Origin: Tenrec ecaudatus
Taxonomy: Eukaryota > Chordata > Mammalia > Afrosoricida > Tenrecidae
Reading direction: 5' to 3'
Assembly (NCBI RefSeq): GCF_050624435.1
Contig: NC_134546.1
Span: forward strand, 38,705,501-38,769,500
Length of the DNA: 64,000 nt
Position 1 is the first letter of the stretch. Each line of letters begins with the position of its first letter. The notes below the pieces were generated by a model that did not search any database, was not told the DNA's origin, and saw nothing but the letters and a program-made list of their open reading frames with translations. This document shows positions 23,979 to 36,713 of the stretch, piece after piece. The translations under genes and the position numbers were made by a program.

Positions 23979-26002
23979 GTAGTGTGTGCTGTTAATGACA
24001 AAGTGCGTGGTCCACACAATCATATGGCTGTACTCACTTAGGCCCTCAGGATGCACAGATTTAATACATAGAGATACGTAGCGATGTGAGGCTCCAGCTT
24101 CAGCTATTTAACGAGGCCCCTGGTCCTGGACCAGTCCAGGCATGGAAAAGCCAAAACTAACCCTAAGGGCTAATCTCAAGCCTGAAAAGCAGCATCTCTC
24201 CCATATTCCTGACAAATGTGCTCAGTACCAGACAGAGCCCCCCAAGTAAAAGGTTATGTTAGGATGCAGACCTAGAAAAATTTCCATGATGACATTGGAA
24301 GAGGCTGCAGCGGGTCCGGGCTGGGCCTCAGCCTGGATGGGTGAGCTCAGAGTGTGGCCCGGGTGTGAACTTGGAGCAGGGAGGCATGAGCTGGTGGAAC
24401 AAGTTTGTCCATTTGTCAGTGGGGGTGCCTGGGCCCAAGGTTCAGAAGAAGCTCCAGTTGACATTCCCGCAGCTGTTGCCGGCCTGACCCAGACACCCAT
24501 CTTTAAGAAGACATCCTCCCTGGTCCCATGATGAAAATGTCAAGAGTGCCATTCGTAGTTGCTTTTAAATCTTACAGAAGTTTGTTTTTTTTTTGGAGGG
24601 GGGGCTTGTTTTTATTTTTAATTAACTGCCAAAAATGTTATGTTTCTGCCTTACCTTTGGGAAAGTTGTATATTATGGAAGGGTTATTGTTAGTCTTTTT
24701 GTTGTGGTGATTGTTTCTCTTTCCCTCGGCTGCTTGGGGTTACAAGTGTGGCAAGAGATTGACAATCGATCTTCTGATGACTGTGGCTGTCCAGAGTGAG
24801 CCCAGGGTCAATAGCATTTGCTTGTTATTTTTGATTTGTAGTAAGCTGGGTGAATATTCCTTCGAGGTAACCAGACGTTTTCATGCGAGGTTAGGGATAA
24901 GATGCGTGTGGTTGGGAATTGCTGGTTAGGCTGACTTTTGCATGAAGACCAATAGTTTCCCAGAGCTCTCTGCCTCAGACCGCTTCTCCTAAAATGAAAA
25001 GGATGATCCTGTCCGTTCAGGTTGAACACATTTATGTCCAAGCGCCCAGCTATCTTCCCAGAACAAAAATTTGCAACAAAATTTCGCATCTATGGACTCC
25101 AAGTATTTGACCTCATTTCCCCTGTTAACACATACACTCTCTCTCTATCTCCATGCCAGCAAGCTGGGACAGCAATTTGCATAATTACAGTCTCTTTGTC
25201 AATTAATTCATCATGGGCTCCTTTTTCTAGAATTGACTAGCCAGACTCGGAGTACATCAGATTCCCGATCTCTCTTCTCAGGAATCGGACAGGGATGCAG
25301 ACACGAGCTCCGGAGAGGAAATGGCCATCTTCTGCCTGCTTTCCGGCTTTCCATTGGGGAGACATGTCACCGGCTGGTTTGCCCGTCGCTCTCTCCTGTG
25401 GCTGTCACCTGGTGTGGGGGAGGCCCCTGCCACGGGTGCCCTTTGGAGAGTGGGGAGCTCACCCGCCTCAGAATGATGAAGCGGGACTTTGTGGAAATTG
25501 ATGCTTCTGTACAATGAACAGGGAGCGGCTGTTGGCATAGCAACCCCTCCCCTACGTGGAAAAGTGCACGCCGCCGGCAGATGACTTTCGCAGTGCCCAG
25601 TTGTTAATCTGATAAATGGCCTTTTTAATAGTAGTTTGTGGGCTAATGGAAAGGTCGAAGCAAACCTTCATTAATGGAAGGAAGGATGGATGGAGAGTCT
25701 GAAACCTCCAGGTCCACAACCCACTGAAGCGCCCCCCCCCACTCCAGGCCCCCAGCCTCCCCTCCCCCAGGCCCAGGCTTGTTGTCAGCAGTATGTCTCT
25801 TTAACAGCTGTGCTGGAGACCAGCGGGCAGAAGGAGCGGTGCCCCTGGTTTGCAGAGTGTCCCTGACACCATCATTTTGTATCTCAAGCGTGAAGAGGTT
25901 TTTGCATCCTTCTTAAAGCAAGACATTTGCTTTGGATGGGAGTGTAGCCGAGGAAGGGTGTGAGGCAGCTTGGGAAGGGGTGTAAGGCGTCTTCTTAAAA
26001 CC
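23979..26002. other. Intron 1, no repeat recognised; two AT-rich candidate regulatory stretches
   Basis: Most of this segment is unique-looking. Stretches at about 25020-25230 and 25570-25690 are rich in A/T motifs such as ATTTGCATAATTACAG and look like possible conserved noncoding sequence, but no alignment is available. Confidence 0.35.
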
Positions 26003-26215
26003 CGGGCCCTCGTGTGTGGCTGGAAATCCCTGCAGGTTTAGTGGATAAACCCTGGGCCGCTACCCGAAAAGTCAACAATTCGAACTCTCCAAACACCTGC
26101 GGGGGGCAATACGTGGCAGCCTGATCGGAAAGGGTACCGCCTGGGAAACCCTGCACTTAGTTCTTCTCTGTCCCCGAGGGTCAATATGAGTCCGAATTGA
26201 CTTAGCAGTGTTGGC
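26003..26215 (+). mobile_element. AfroSINE, diverged
   Basis: The head is weak. CCCTGGGCCGCTACCCGAAAAG, AATTCGAACTCTCC and the tail GAGTCCGAATTGACTTAGC identify it. Confidence 0.7.
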
Positions 26216-26608
26216 TTTTCTTTTTTGGGGTGGCCTAAGTGCCCTTGTTCTTTAAGAAGGAGCATTGTTTTTACCAGCTACAGGAATGTGGAGCCATTTT
26301 CTTTCATCTGGGGGGTGGGGGTGGGAGGAGAGGAGAAGCTGTATTGCTGCAGGTTTTCTTGGGCCTTTGAACCCTCTCACTATCTAATGTCTATGCCTGA
26401 AACCGTGCACAAACCCTGCCTCTTCTCTGCTTTCTAGGTTCTTGGGTTGGCAACTTGTATGTTGATAGAAAACAAGTTAGCATGTGCTGAGAATCTACAA
26501 TCAGCCTGGAACTAGCAGATATGAAGATCATGACTTTTGCCCGTCAAAGAAGGGCATCAAACCAAATCTTTCCCTGCCCCCACCACCACCCCCAAACAAA
26601 ATAAGCGA

Positions 26609-26772
26609 AAACCACTGTTGTTGAGTTGACTCTTGCTTGCAGTGACCCCATGCATAGTTTCTGAGGCTGTAAACCTTTAGGGGGCAGGAAGCCTCATCTT
26701 GCTCCTGCAGAGAAGCTGGTGGGCTTGAACCTCCGGCCTTGTGGTTTTGACCTGACAGTCCCATCAGGGCTT
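26609..26772 (-). mobile_element. AfroSINE, diverged
   Basis: Reversed copy. TTGTTGAGTTGACTCTTGC is the tail, and GGTGGGCTTGAACCTCC with CCATCAGGGCTTC is the head. Confidence 0.7.
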
Positions 26773-27182
26773 CAGGACGCAATAATTACAGTGTGACTCT
26801 TTACAACGGTGCTTGTCACATATTTGCTTGCATCAGACCCACCTGGGGGTGCTAACTCAAACTCAGATTACTGGGCCTCAGCCTGAGAGTGGGAAAGTCA
26901 GTCAGTGTGGGGTCGGCCTGGAGAGTTGGCGCTTCTAATGAGCCCCAGGGGATGCTCCTGCTGGGGATCCAGGGTCCCCAGGCTGTTGCTGTACATCAAC
27001 CCTGTGAAATAGATAATGCTTCCATCTGTGGATTAGGACCTGAGATGCAGAGAAGCCAGGTGACTTACCCAAGATCACATAGACCTGATAGCCAAGCCTA
27101 GACTTTCCACTGAGGGTCCTTACTCCATTGCCCCTGTCTCCCTTGTCCCTGGAAGAGCAGGTGTATAGGTTTCTCTCTCTTA

Positions 27183-27965
27183 GTTTTATTGACATATGAT
27201 TCATGCACTATACAAAATTCAGTGGTTTAAATATATGAAAAAGAGTGTGCCCTCAGCACCATAATCAGGAACATTTCTTCATTCTTGTACCCAGTATTAT
27301 TAGCTCCCCATCACCCCCCAACCTTCCCTGCCATAACCCTAAGAAACTTTTCACCCAGTTACTATCTCTTTTAGATTCACTTGCGCTAGATTGCCTATAA
27401 AGAAAACCATACCATAAAACAACCCTAATAAACCCAATAACTCAACAATGACAACAAAACAAAACATAGAAAAGCATCAATCCGAGAGAAAGCAGGAGAA
27501 TAGAAACTAGAAAACATTAAAAATGGATCGATAGGGAAAACAAATGATAAGATGTTAAATTTTAACCTAACTGCATCTGCAGTGATCCACTTTCCAAAGT
27601 ACTCTGTCTGAGGGCAAGACTATTCCCACCCCCGGTCAACGACCCAGGGCATTCAACAGCGGCTTATTCCAAATGGAAACACTACCGATGGATTTGTGCT
27701 TTCAGTGTCATCCAGAGCCTCTGCAAACCTCGTACTCAGAATGTAAGCTCTAATGCAATTCCCTCCTCTGATCTTGAATTTTATTATATCCAGTCCTTGT
27801 ATTGCCTGGGCTGCCGTATTCTCTCCATGTGGATTTAGCTGACACTGCACTTAGATGGCTACTTATTTTAAGACAAGCCTCTAAGACTCCATTTTTTCCC
27901 CGATAGCTAGGCACCCAGATGTCTGATAATTTGAGTTTCCCTTATCTAGTCCAGGATTGACATTA
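27183..27965 (-). mobile_element. Old LINE-1 3' region
   Basis: TTTTATTGACATATGATTCATGC followed by AAAATTCAGTGGTTT is the reversed 3' end typical of old mammalian LINE-1. AC-rich sequence near 27400-27480 continues the element. The coding part is absent and the right border is uncertain. Confidence 0.55.
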
Positions 27966-29029
27966 TTAATTGATCCAGTATGTTTTCCCTCTGAGCACAG
28001 CGGTGACCTTGGAATCACAGCTGCTTCAACACCTCTACCAATCAGTGGGAGTTGCTGGCTGAAGTGGGAGAGTGGCAGAATCAGAGCAAGCATCCCCGGA
28101 TTGTGCTGAGATCTCATAGATGGTCAACTGAAGTCTTCTTTCAGCACCCTGGTAATGCAGAGCCCTCAGTTAGGGAAGGGCTTATCGCCTTAAAATATTG
28201 TAAACATTTAAAATCTAGATTTTTTTTAAAAAGCTGGTCTAACTCCTTTCACGTTCTATCCTAAAAATCATTCTGTTATTTAGCACTCATCTCAGTCATG
28301 TTAATTAGTGTTCACTGATAATTAGTGCTAAGAAAGGAAAACATAACGTAGAGGCAGAGGCAACCATGTCCACACGTGAAGAACGTCTACACAAATGAGC
28401 AGGAAGAATAAAGAAACAGGACTGACTTGGGATGGGGAGGAGGTGAGCATCTTGAATGTGCATAGTGTCTCTGAACCCCAAAGCCTCCCACAGACTTCTA
28501 AGTTCTCTCTGTTCTCATAAAATGAAAACTGATTGAGGGGATAACATATATTTCTTCCTCTGAGGTTTGTGAATTGTGTCAGATATTTCCTCTTGCTTAG
28601 CTTCTGTTTCTTCCAAAATGAATTAATGGAAGCCCAAGACGGGGCTTGTAATTGATAGATGTGAGTGATCAAAGGTGTGATTCTCCTGTCTCCTGCAATA
28701 ACCCACCCAGGACGCTCAGTGTTTCCGTCAGCCCACACAATGTCTGGCCCTCATCACCATCAGAAATAGTTAGTCTATGGCTACTATGTATATACTCATC
28801 TCATTGGGTATTTGTACATGTCTTAAGGACAAGGTCAGGATGGATTTTGCCATTATATGGCTCTGTCTCCCCAAAGCACTTAGCAAGTATACTAGATGCT
28901 CAATAAATATCGTTAGCTGAAATACAAATCTTGAAAAGGAAACTCGTGGGGAAAATAAGCAACAGAGTGTTCATAAACATACATTGAAGACTTCCTTGTG
29001 TGTGCACATGATCCTGTGGATCTGAGAAA
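27966..29029. other. Intron 1, nothing recognised
   Basis: AT-rich DNA with no clear repeat or exon. Confidence 0.4.
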
Positions 29030-29216
29030 GAGGCCTGGCGGTGCTGTGGTTGAAATTCTCAGCAGCTAAATGGAAGATCAGTAGTTTGGACCCAGCAGCT
29101 CCTCTCCAAGACAAAGATGTGGCAGCCTGCTTCTGGAAAGATTTGGAGGCATGGAAACCTGAACGAGGCAGTTCTCTGTCCTCTAAGGCTCAATGAGTTG
29201 GCATTGACTTGGTATG
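29030..29216 (+). mobile_element. AfroSINE, diverged
   Basis: Forward copy. GGCGGTGCTGTGGTTGAAAT is the head, AAGATGTGGCAGCCTGCTTC the middle, and AATGAGTTGGCATTGACTTG the tail. The AAGATGTGGCAG wording points to a different subfamily from the youngest copies. Confidence 0.75.
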
Positions 29217-30710
29217 TCTGAGAGGATTATGTCATCTTTAAGTGGTGAGCGACTTTGCTTTCCTATCTGTTTTGCACATAGAATGGGGTTGAAGAAAGAT
29301 GGTGGCTGGGGTCACCTGTGCCAAAGAATATCAACAGCAAAGGAGTGTACTGCTGGTAGCATTGATGTGTGCGACCTTGATCTTGTTGTCTCGATTGTTT
29401 CAGGCGGAAAGACCTTGTGGTATTTGACCATGAGCACTTTAAGGATCTGCTCTGTGGAGAAAACTCAACTTTCTTTGTCAGTGCTTGTGGTCATGTCTCT
29501 TTACTTTTATGTCTACAAAACCTCCTGGTAGTCCTGGCAGAGGGAGGGAAAACTCCATCCGATGCTATGTCTGGAGACAGGCATTGTCCCAAGATGCTGT
29601 ATGGGTCTTTGGCAAAGCCATGGACTGGTCAGGATGTCAGTCTCATGCAGATCTACCCAGTTGGCTATTGGAAGCCACTGTGCCCATGCAGGTCACATAC
29701 CGTACGTAGACATAGAGTCTTTTATGGTTAAAAATGTGAATGTAGTACCTCTAGAAGATCCGGGGGGGGGGGGGGTGTGATTGCTTGCTGTTACATCCTG
29801 TCCTTGCTGATTCATATGCGTGCTTTGAGAAATTCATTGTGGTTTGGAATAGCGTGGAGAGGTGTGTCAGGGAGACCCAGAAACGGCATGTGCCCACCCT
29901 GACTGTGGAGATGCCTTATAGCAGGCGAGTGGGGGGGGGGGGGGGCGGTGCTTAGCAGAAAAACGGTCATCCTTGGGCAGCAACCCAAACCCAAGTCCTT
30001 TCCACAATGTAAGTTTTTAAAGCTGTATATTACAGATGGTTACGTAAGTGGGAAACTAACTACGCCCTATAAAAGGCCTAACGAGAGAGGCAGGGCCCTC
30101 CACGTAGCGTGGACCTCGTTTGTTTCAATGTCAAGGGGATGGGAATCCAGAGGCAGCTCCTGTTGCTGCTGGGCCTGGAGAAGCACATCCGCCTGGAGCC
30201 AGTCTCACGTCTGTCCCGAGCAGCACAGGGACAGGTGTTTGCTGTCCTGTTGCACTGGATAGTTCGACGTGGCTAGAGACCATTGTTTTATATTTAGGTG
30301 TGTGCTGTAGCCATTTTAACATTGAAAGAGAAGGGAGAAGAGCCTCCCAGGGTCCATCCTGAAGGGATTTCCCCATTCCATTTGGAATTCTCGTCCACTC
30401 TAAGGATGAAATGGCTCTTTCAGCTTAGAGTGAACAAGAATTCCAAGTGGAACAGGGAAATCCTTTATGGACCGGCCCCAGGCAAAGCCCCTACTTCCAT
30501 GAAAGCCCAGAGAGGGAGGCTTCCTGGAGGACTGTGTGACACCACCCACCCCACTACCCTTCAGTAGGGTGTGCACCTGGACGTTCTGTGTCATAGTCTT
30601 GCATGATAAAGGGCTTGAAAAATAGTTTTGTATTAGAATATGAATGTATGAATGTCCCTCAAAATGTTACTTTGTAGGTAATGTGTTTCCTGGGGATGGA
30701 AAAAACTCAA
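29217..30710. other. Intron 1 with two poly-G runs
   Basis: G runs of about 14-16 bases lie at 29761-29775 and 29930-29945. The rest shows no recognised feature. Confidence 0.5.
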
Positions 30711-30914
30711 AGCCAAACCCAGTGCCATCGAGTCGATTCTGACTCAAAGAAGCCCCCCTATAGGACTGGATAGAACTGCCCCTGTGGGGTTCCAAGGCTG
30801 TATGTTTTACCTAGAGTAGAAAGCTCTGTCTTCCTCTCGCAGAGCAGCTGGTGGTTTTGAACTGCTGACTTTGTTATTGGTAATCCAACTTGCAACCCAG
30901 GGCCCCAGGGCTCC
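30711..30914 (-). mobile_element. AfroSINE
   Basis: Full-length reversed copy. CAGTGCCATCGAGTCGATTC is the tail, CTGGTGGTTTTGAACTGCTG the middle, and CCAGGGCTCC the head end. Confidence 0.92.
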
Positions 30915-31384
30915 TGGAGATGAGGGAGGTGGGTGTGAGCCAGAGTGTAAAGGGGCGTTGTGCTCATGCGGGTGCTTCCTGGGAGAAGATCTCAGAGTCA
31001 CTGGACCAGCTTGTCCTACAGGCAGTTTAAGGTCAACCTGATGGACTAGTGGTGACCTCCTACTCATTCCACTGACACCCCTGGTGCCTCTGATCAGTAG
31101 AGGGCCTCTACTATAGTGAGTTAACCTTCACATCCCTCAGTAGGTGGGTCTCGACCTGTGTGAAAGTCGAGCCGGGCAAGATGAGCACCTTAACCATTCT
31201 CTCTCTTCCTGGCGACTGTTCTAGAAGTTGAGCCACATGCCTATTTCACAGCCCTCCGTGGCTGCTGCCTGGGTGAAAAATGTGGTGGGAAACACAACAT
31301 CCTGGGACCATAATTTGCAGTTTTGGGGTAGAGGTCTTCTGCTTTTCAAACAAGGAACCCCAAGCTGTGAAGGGGGGAGGCAGG
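30915..31384. other. Intron 1, nothing recognised
   Basis: Some wording near 30980-31060 resembles a worn AfroSINE but is too weak to call. Confidence 0.4.
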
Positions 31385-31459
31385 GGCTTCAGAAAGTTGG
31401 TAGAAAAAAAATGGAATTAAAATGTAATGGAATGTTCCATGAGCTTCGTGAAGTCCCTC
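31385..31459. mobile_element. Mariner-like palindromic short element
   Basis: GGGGCTTCAGAAAGTTGG at the left and ATGAGCTTCGTGAAGTCCCTC at the right are imperfect inverted arms around ATGGAATTAAAATGTAATGG. Same family as 14453-14533. Confidence 0.55.
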
Positions 31460-33341
31460 ACATATATAAGATTAGCAAATCCCCCTACTCCCACCCCCAT
31501 TTGAACTGCCGAAGAGAAAAAAATAGCTGAGCCATGCTGATTGCTTCCTGCAGAGAAAACTATAATTATGGGGCCTGGTTAGTTTTCAGAAGGGGCAGCC
31601 TTGGAATAGCCTGGGTGCTATTTTGAATATTTGAGAAAAGAGTGACATTCAATGTGCAATGGAATGACCCTGTGCTGCTGGGTGTGGGACTGCCCTAGCA
31701 GGCATCGGATGGCCCTGGGGGAGTAGGAGCACCCAGTATACTCTTCTGTGTGGTTTTGGGAAACTATGGAGCCTGGTAGTTAATTGCTGACTCTCCCACC
31801 AGCAGGGGATCAACTTATGCTCTTGGAAGAAGCTGGGGGAGGAAAAGGAATTTACTCTGAGCTTTCAGCTCCCAGTCCCAGCCACCCAGCATCCAGGGAA
31901 CTCAGCCTCCCAGAGTGGCTTCAGCGTACCATCAGGGTGACGTCTTCTGCGCCATGTGATAATAGAGGGGGTGAAGACCGTGAGCAGGGTGCAGAAAGGA
32001 GAGGCTGGATCACCTGCCCAGGGGAGGAGTCTCCTAGATGATTCCGGGGTTGGGCAAGAATTGGGCAAGATCTGGCCAGGGTGGGGATACCTTGGCAAAG
32101 GTATCTGCACTCCTAATAGATTCCTATCTCCCCAACGGGGACAAACAAGTGCTAAAAAGCTCTGCACACGTTTTAGGAAGAAGAATCTATGGCCTTGGCT
32201 AGACTAACGTGCTTCCTTTGTGCCTTCGTGGGGGTCCCTGCAGCAGGGGCCCACGGTGAGATAGATGCCGGGCTGCAGAGGGTGCAAGGGGAGCAGTCTG
32301 CTGGGCTAGGCCAGGTGGGAGACACACACTGGAGTGGTCAGAGGCGAGGCAGGGAGCGGTAAAAACATAACAGGCAAGTAGGGACTCTGGAGAGGAGAAC
32401 CAGGACAGAACAGTGGTGATCATTGCAGGTTCTGGAGCGAGATGGCCTGGTTCCAGTTCGGCTCAACCATTTTTGCAGCTCTGGCATCTTGGCTAAGTCA
32501 CTTACCACACTCATCCTCTTTCCTCCACTGCATTTAGACCTCAGGGCCCCCATCTGGGTTGACTAAATACTAACATTTTATTGTGTTTTCCTAAAATGCT
32601 AAGATTCTGAAATCAAAGGCACAAGGAAACAATTAGTCCAACGGGGACTAAGGGACCATGTGAACCCTAGTCTCCAGAGACAGGTTCTCCCTGAGAACAG
32701 AAGTACTAGGTGGTACCCAGTTACCACTCAGTGATGACTCTGAAAGGGATCCCAATAGGAAGTCACAAGTACAGTGGGAGAAAAACATAGAACAAATTTT
32801 AAAAATCATAGAACAGACATTAGAGACTAAAGGCACCTGGGACTGTGGCCCTTAGACACCCTTCAGGCCTAGGACTGCACTCACCCCAGGCTCAGCTTTG
32901 AGCCAAATGGTAGGCAGGGCTTGAAGGCGAACACTAACACCAGGGAACTCAGCTCTTTCAAGCCATGAATCACATGAAGCAGACGGGCAGCCTTTGCCCA
33001 GGGAGAGAGCACAGAAGACAGGTAGGAGTAAGGAGGGAGGATGGCAGGAAGGAGAGGACACGAGAAGAGTGCCGGCCCGTGGTGGGGGTGGCAGTCAGGG
33101 TCGGCACAAAGCCAGAGGTGAATGAACCGTTGAGTAGGAACCCAGCTTTCCCCGTAGAATATCACCCCAAGCACAGTAATGGAAAACCAGATGCCTTGAC
33201 TCGGTGGCTGTGTATAAAGTGCCCATAATCTAGTGGAGGAAAAGGTTCCAAATTAAATGCTCACGCTGGTGGTGTGGGGAGTAAGACCACGGAAATAAAG
33301 AGGGTGGAAAGGACCAGAGTCGTGGGTAGATTGCCGTGGTT
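31460..33341. other. Intron 1, nothing recognised
   Basis: No repeat family, RNA gene or exon was identified. Confidence 0.4.
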
Positions 33342-33508
33342 ACAAACAAACTCACTGCCAGAGTCCATTCAGATTCAGAATGACCCTCCTGTGGGTTTCT
33401 GAGACTGTAACTCTTTCCGGAGTAGAAAGCCCAGTCTTGCTCATGGTTTCAAACTGCTGACCACACGGATCCCAGCCCAAGATGTAACCACGACAGCACC
33501 AGGCCTCA
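33342..33508 (-). mobile_element. AfroSINE
   Basis: Reversed copy with tail AAACTCACTGCCAGAGTCC and middle CGGAGTAGAAAGCCCAGTC. The head ends ACGACAGCACCAGGCC and abuts a second reversed copy. Confidence 0.85.
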
Positions 33509-33680
33509 CTCCGATGCATAGTAGCCCTATAGGAAAAGGTAGGCTGCTCTGGGGGAGTTTTAGGCTGTGAATGTGATCTGGGAGTGGATGACGGTCAGGT
33601 CTTTTCTCCCTGGGAGCCATTAGCGGGTTTAAAATGTAGACCTTTGGGTTCGCAGCACACACGGTACCACCAAGTCTCTT
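33509..33680 (-). mobile_element. AfroSINE, second of a direct pair
   Basis: Starts inside its tail (AGTAGCCCTATAGGA). The middle has CTTTTCTCCCTGGGAGCC and the head ends ACACGGTACCACCAAG. It probably received the neighbour as an insertion near its tail. Confidence 0.7.
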
Positions 33681-34032
33681 CTACCTGTAAATTCAACAGA
33701 GAACCCTACAAAGACTGTGGACAGGGGCTCCGTCTTCCATATCAGCATTCGGAAGGAAGCTTGGGACGTTGGCATTGATATTTAAGATAAAGTTGAAGTC
33801 TGGGAAAACTACAGTTCCCTGTGTGGGATGTAGGTGGGGCAAGGTTTATAAAACTCTGAGGCCCAGCACTGGTATGGACTAACAAATGGATTTTCCAAAT
33901 GTCCTTCGGTGGTCATAGCCTTGGAACAGAGCATTCGGCACAGAGTTGGAACACAAAACGGGATCTAGGGAAGGATCTGTGAAAACCCTAGGACTCTGGA
34001 CCCCCCTGCTAAATGCCTGTGTGCATCCAGGA

Positions 34033-34204
34033 GGAGCCCTGGTGGCACCGTGTTAAAAAGGTCAGCAGTTCGAACCCATCAGCTACTCCATAAAAGAAAG
34101 ATGTGGCAGTCTTCCTCCTACAAGATCAGTCCAAACCCCACAGGCAGTTTGCTCTCTTCTGCGGTGGCTATGAGTTGAAACCAACTTGGCAGCGGTGGTG
34201 TTCT
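34033..34204 (+). mobile_element. AfroSINE
   Basis: Forward copy. GGAGCCCTGGTGGCACCGTG head, GGTCAGCAGTTCGAACCCAT B box, AAAGATGTGGCAGTC middle, GAGTTGAAACCAACTTGGC tail. Confidence 0.9.
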
Positions 34205-34625
34205 CGGGCCTGCCTCCAGAGGGCAGTCACAGAGGAAACCCTCAGCCTCAGTCTCCTTAGAATTTAGCATTGTGTGCCCCTCCCCCCGCCCCACCCCCAT
34301 CTCTGGATCCCTCTTTATCACAGATAATTTCTCCTACTCTCTAGAGCTTCCCACCTTAGGGGCTACCCAGGCGATCTTTCCCCAGCAGCCTTTGAACTTA
34401 GCTTTGAAGAAAGCTGGATACGGCCTCACCTCTCCCCCTGCAGCCTGCCTTCCCTCTGGCTTCTCAAGGCAGATGGACCGATTGGGCTACTAGGGACTCC
34501 GGGTTCCAAGCCACAAAAGACTTGACAGCATTTAGTTAAGTGCCCAAAGAGTGGCGTAGACAGAAAGTAAGGTCCCTGGCCAGGGAAGAAGGAACATGTC
34601 CTGGAGGGGCTGAGGGGGTGAGCTA

Positions 34626-34785
34626 GGGCAGTGTTGGTCTGCTAAACTACAGAGTGGGCCGTTCAAATCCACCAGCCGCTCCTCTGGAGGAGGGGAAGCT
34701 TAGCTGCTCTCCTAGAAGATGGGCAGTCTTGGAGATCTTGTGAAGGGCTGCTACGAATTGACCGGCTGGATGTGGGTTTGGCTGT
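34626..34785 (+). mobile_element. AfroSINE, 5'-truncated and diverged
   Basis: GGTCTGCTAAACTACAGAG, GTTCAAATCCACCAGCCGC and the worn tail ACGAATTGACCGGCTGG identify it. The first 25-30 bases of the family are missing. Confidence 0.75.
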
Positions 34786-35734
34786 CTGACTTTCGAAGAA
34801 CTAGTCAATGTCACATTGGTAAAAAAGATGGGGGGAGGCATTTGCTGTTCTTCTCACCTCCCTCCTCTCTTCTAACGCCCTCTCCTCACTAAAGGATCGT
34901 GGATGCTGACAGGTCCATTTAGACCTGATGCTTTATTCTGGAGGCAAGAAATGGGTGGGGAAGGACAGCTGGGGAGGCAGGGTCAACTCCCTGGACCCAA
35001 CCCGTCATCCAGAATTCCTGCTTATTACCAAAGCAGTCATTGATGGCCTGGCTTGATAAGCCACCTCGTGCCATCCCAACTCAGATGGACAGACCACCAC
35101 CCCTCCCCAACCTCTGCCCTGTCTTTCCCCACAGCAAGAGACCCAGAGGTGCTGGCAATGATGGGTCAGTGAATTTTGTTCGGGTGGCATTCTCCAGGGA
35201 AGGCACAGATACATCTCCTTTTCTAGCACCTCCACTGGAGCGAAGGAGCGCTTACAGCAGCAGGGGGCCATGGGGCTCCTGAAGGATGCCCCCTGTCCAG
35301 GCCCGATTCTAGGCGCCTTTGTCCAGGCGCCTTTCCCCTGATCTGTTTCCCTGTCCGCCTCCTTTGCTTTCATTAAAAGAAGAAAAGTTACTATTTTTTT
35401 CTCTCTCCCAAAGAAGCATGATGGAATCAAACTGTGCAACCTCCAAATGTATGAAATAAACATTACCCTAATGAGCCTCTGGGAAAGTGCTCACCTTTGA
35501 ACTTGGCCAAAGATTATGGAGGAAAGAAAACGTCTTAAGAACTTGATAGACTGTTAGCTTCCTGGGTTTTTTTTAAAAGTCAAGTTACATATGACTTTCT
35601 TTTTCCTTAATAAGGGCAGTTCCAGAAACCCATTCTGGGTGATTAGACCCTGTCTGTGAGTGGAGATCTCTGGTTGGTCCCTAACTCTGGCTTGGGGGTT
35701 GTCCTCTGGGTGCTAGGCAACCTCAGGGCCCAAA
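34786..35734. other. Intron 1, nothing recognised
   Basis: No feature identified. A 152-codon open frame on the - strand at 35005-35463 has no family resemblance. Confidence 0.4.
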
Positions 35735-35960
35735 CCCAAAACCAAGCTAGTGGGTGTTGAGCCCATTCCAATTCAGGGCGGCCCATGTGTTTCAGAATGC
35801 AGCTGAACTCCCTGGTGTTTTCAGTGACTGGTCTTTGAGAAGCAGATCCTAAGACCTTTCTTCTGAGACACTTCTGGGTATGTTTGAGCCAGCAACCTTG
35901 AGGAGCCTAACACATCACATGGGTGTCATCTGGGACTCCTACCAGTTGAACCGGAGGTGC
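35735..35960 (-). mobile_element. AfroSINE, older subfamily
   Basis: Reversed copy with the older-type middle: CCATGTGTTTCAGAATGC and GAGAAGCAGATCCTAAGACC with CTTTCTTCTGAGACACTTC. The head at the right is worn but keeps AGTTGAACCGGAGGTGCC. Confidence 0.75.
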
Positions 35961-36141
35961 CATTTCTAGAATTTGCCGACTGTCTTGGGATTCAGCCCAC
36001 ACCCTGAGGAAGGAAGGCAGGAGACGATGCCCTTTATCCTAGTGTGTAGACAGAGATGCTCAGGGAAGCTGGCAGCTGACATCCTACCCCTGGGGCAAGC
36101 CCCCCCATGCATTTTCTGGTCTGCATTCCTCTCTGTAAGAT

Positions 36142-36385
36142 TTTTTTCCCCTAGTCATTTTATCGGGGGCTCTTACAGCTCTTGTATCAAGCATGGTTGT
36201 ACATATGTTACCATCCTCATTTTCTAAATATTACTTGCTATTTGAGCCCTTGGTATCAGCTCCTCTTTGTCCCTTTTCCCTCCTCCTCCCAGCCTCCTAA
36301 CCCCTTTATAAATGATAAATTATTATTGTTTGCATCTCTTACACCAGCTGCTGTCTCGCTTCACCCACGTTTGTTGTTCCTCCGC
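36142..36385 (-). mobile_element. LINE-1 3' end, older copy
   Basis: TTTTATCGGGGGCTCTTACAG then CATTTTCTAAATATTACTTGC and ATAAATGATAAATTATTATT parallel the reversed LINE-1 3' end at 61768-62131, with many substitutions. Confidence 0.75.
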
Positions 36386-36517
36386 CTGTAAGATTTTTCA
36401 TTAAAGGAATAAAAAGACTTTTTCGAGACAAAACCACCCCTGATTGTCTGTGTGTCCTCTGCCGGCCTCATTGGACTGTGTTACACGTTTCCGTTTCCTT
36501 CCCTCTCCCCTCACCAA

Positions 36518-36713
36518 GGAGTCCTGCGGCACCGTGGTTAAGTGTGTGGCTGCGAATCAAAAGGTCAGTGGTTCGAACCCACAGCCGCTCAACAAGAGAA
36601 AGATGAGCTAGTCAGCTCCCATGAAGACACACAGCCTTGGAAACCGTACGGGACCCCGTTCTGCTCTGCCCCATGGGGTCTCTGTGAATCAGAACTGACT
36701 CAGCGGTAGTGGG
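36518..36713 (+). mobile_element. AfroSINE
   Basis: Forward full-length copy. GGAGTCCTGCGGCACCGTGG head, GGTCAGTGGTTCGAACCCAC B box, GTGAATCAGAACTGACTCAG tail. Confidence 0.9.
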
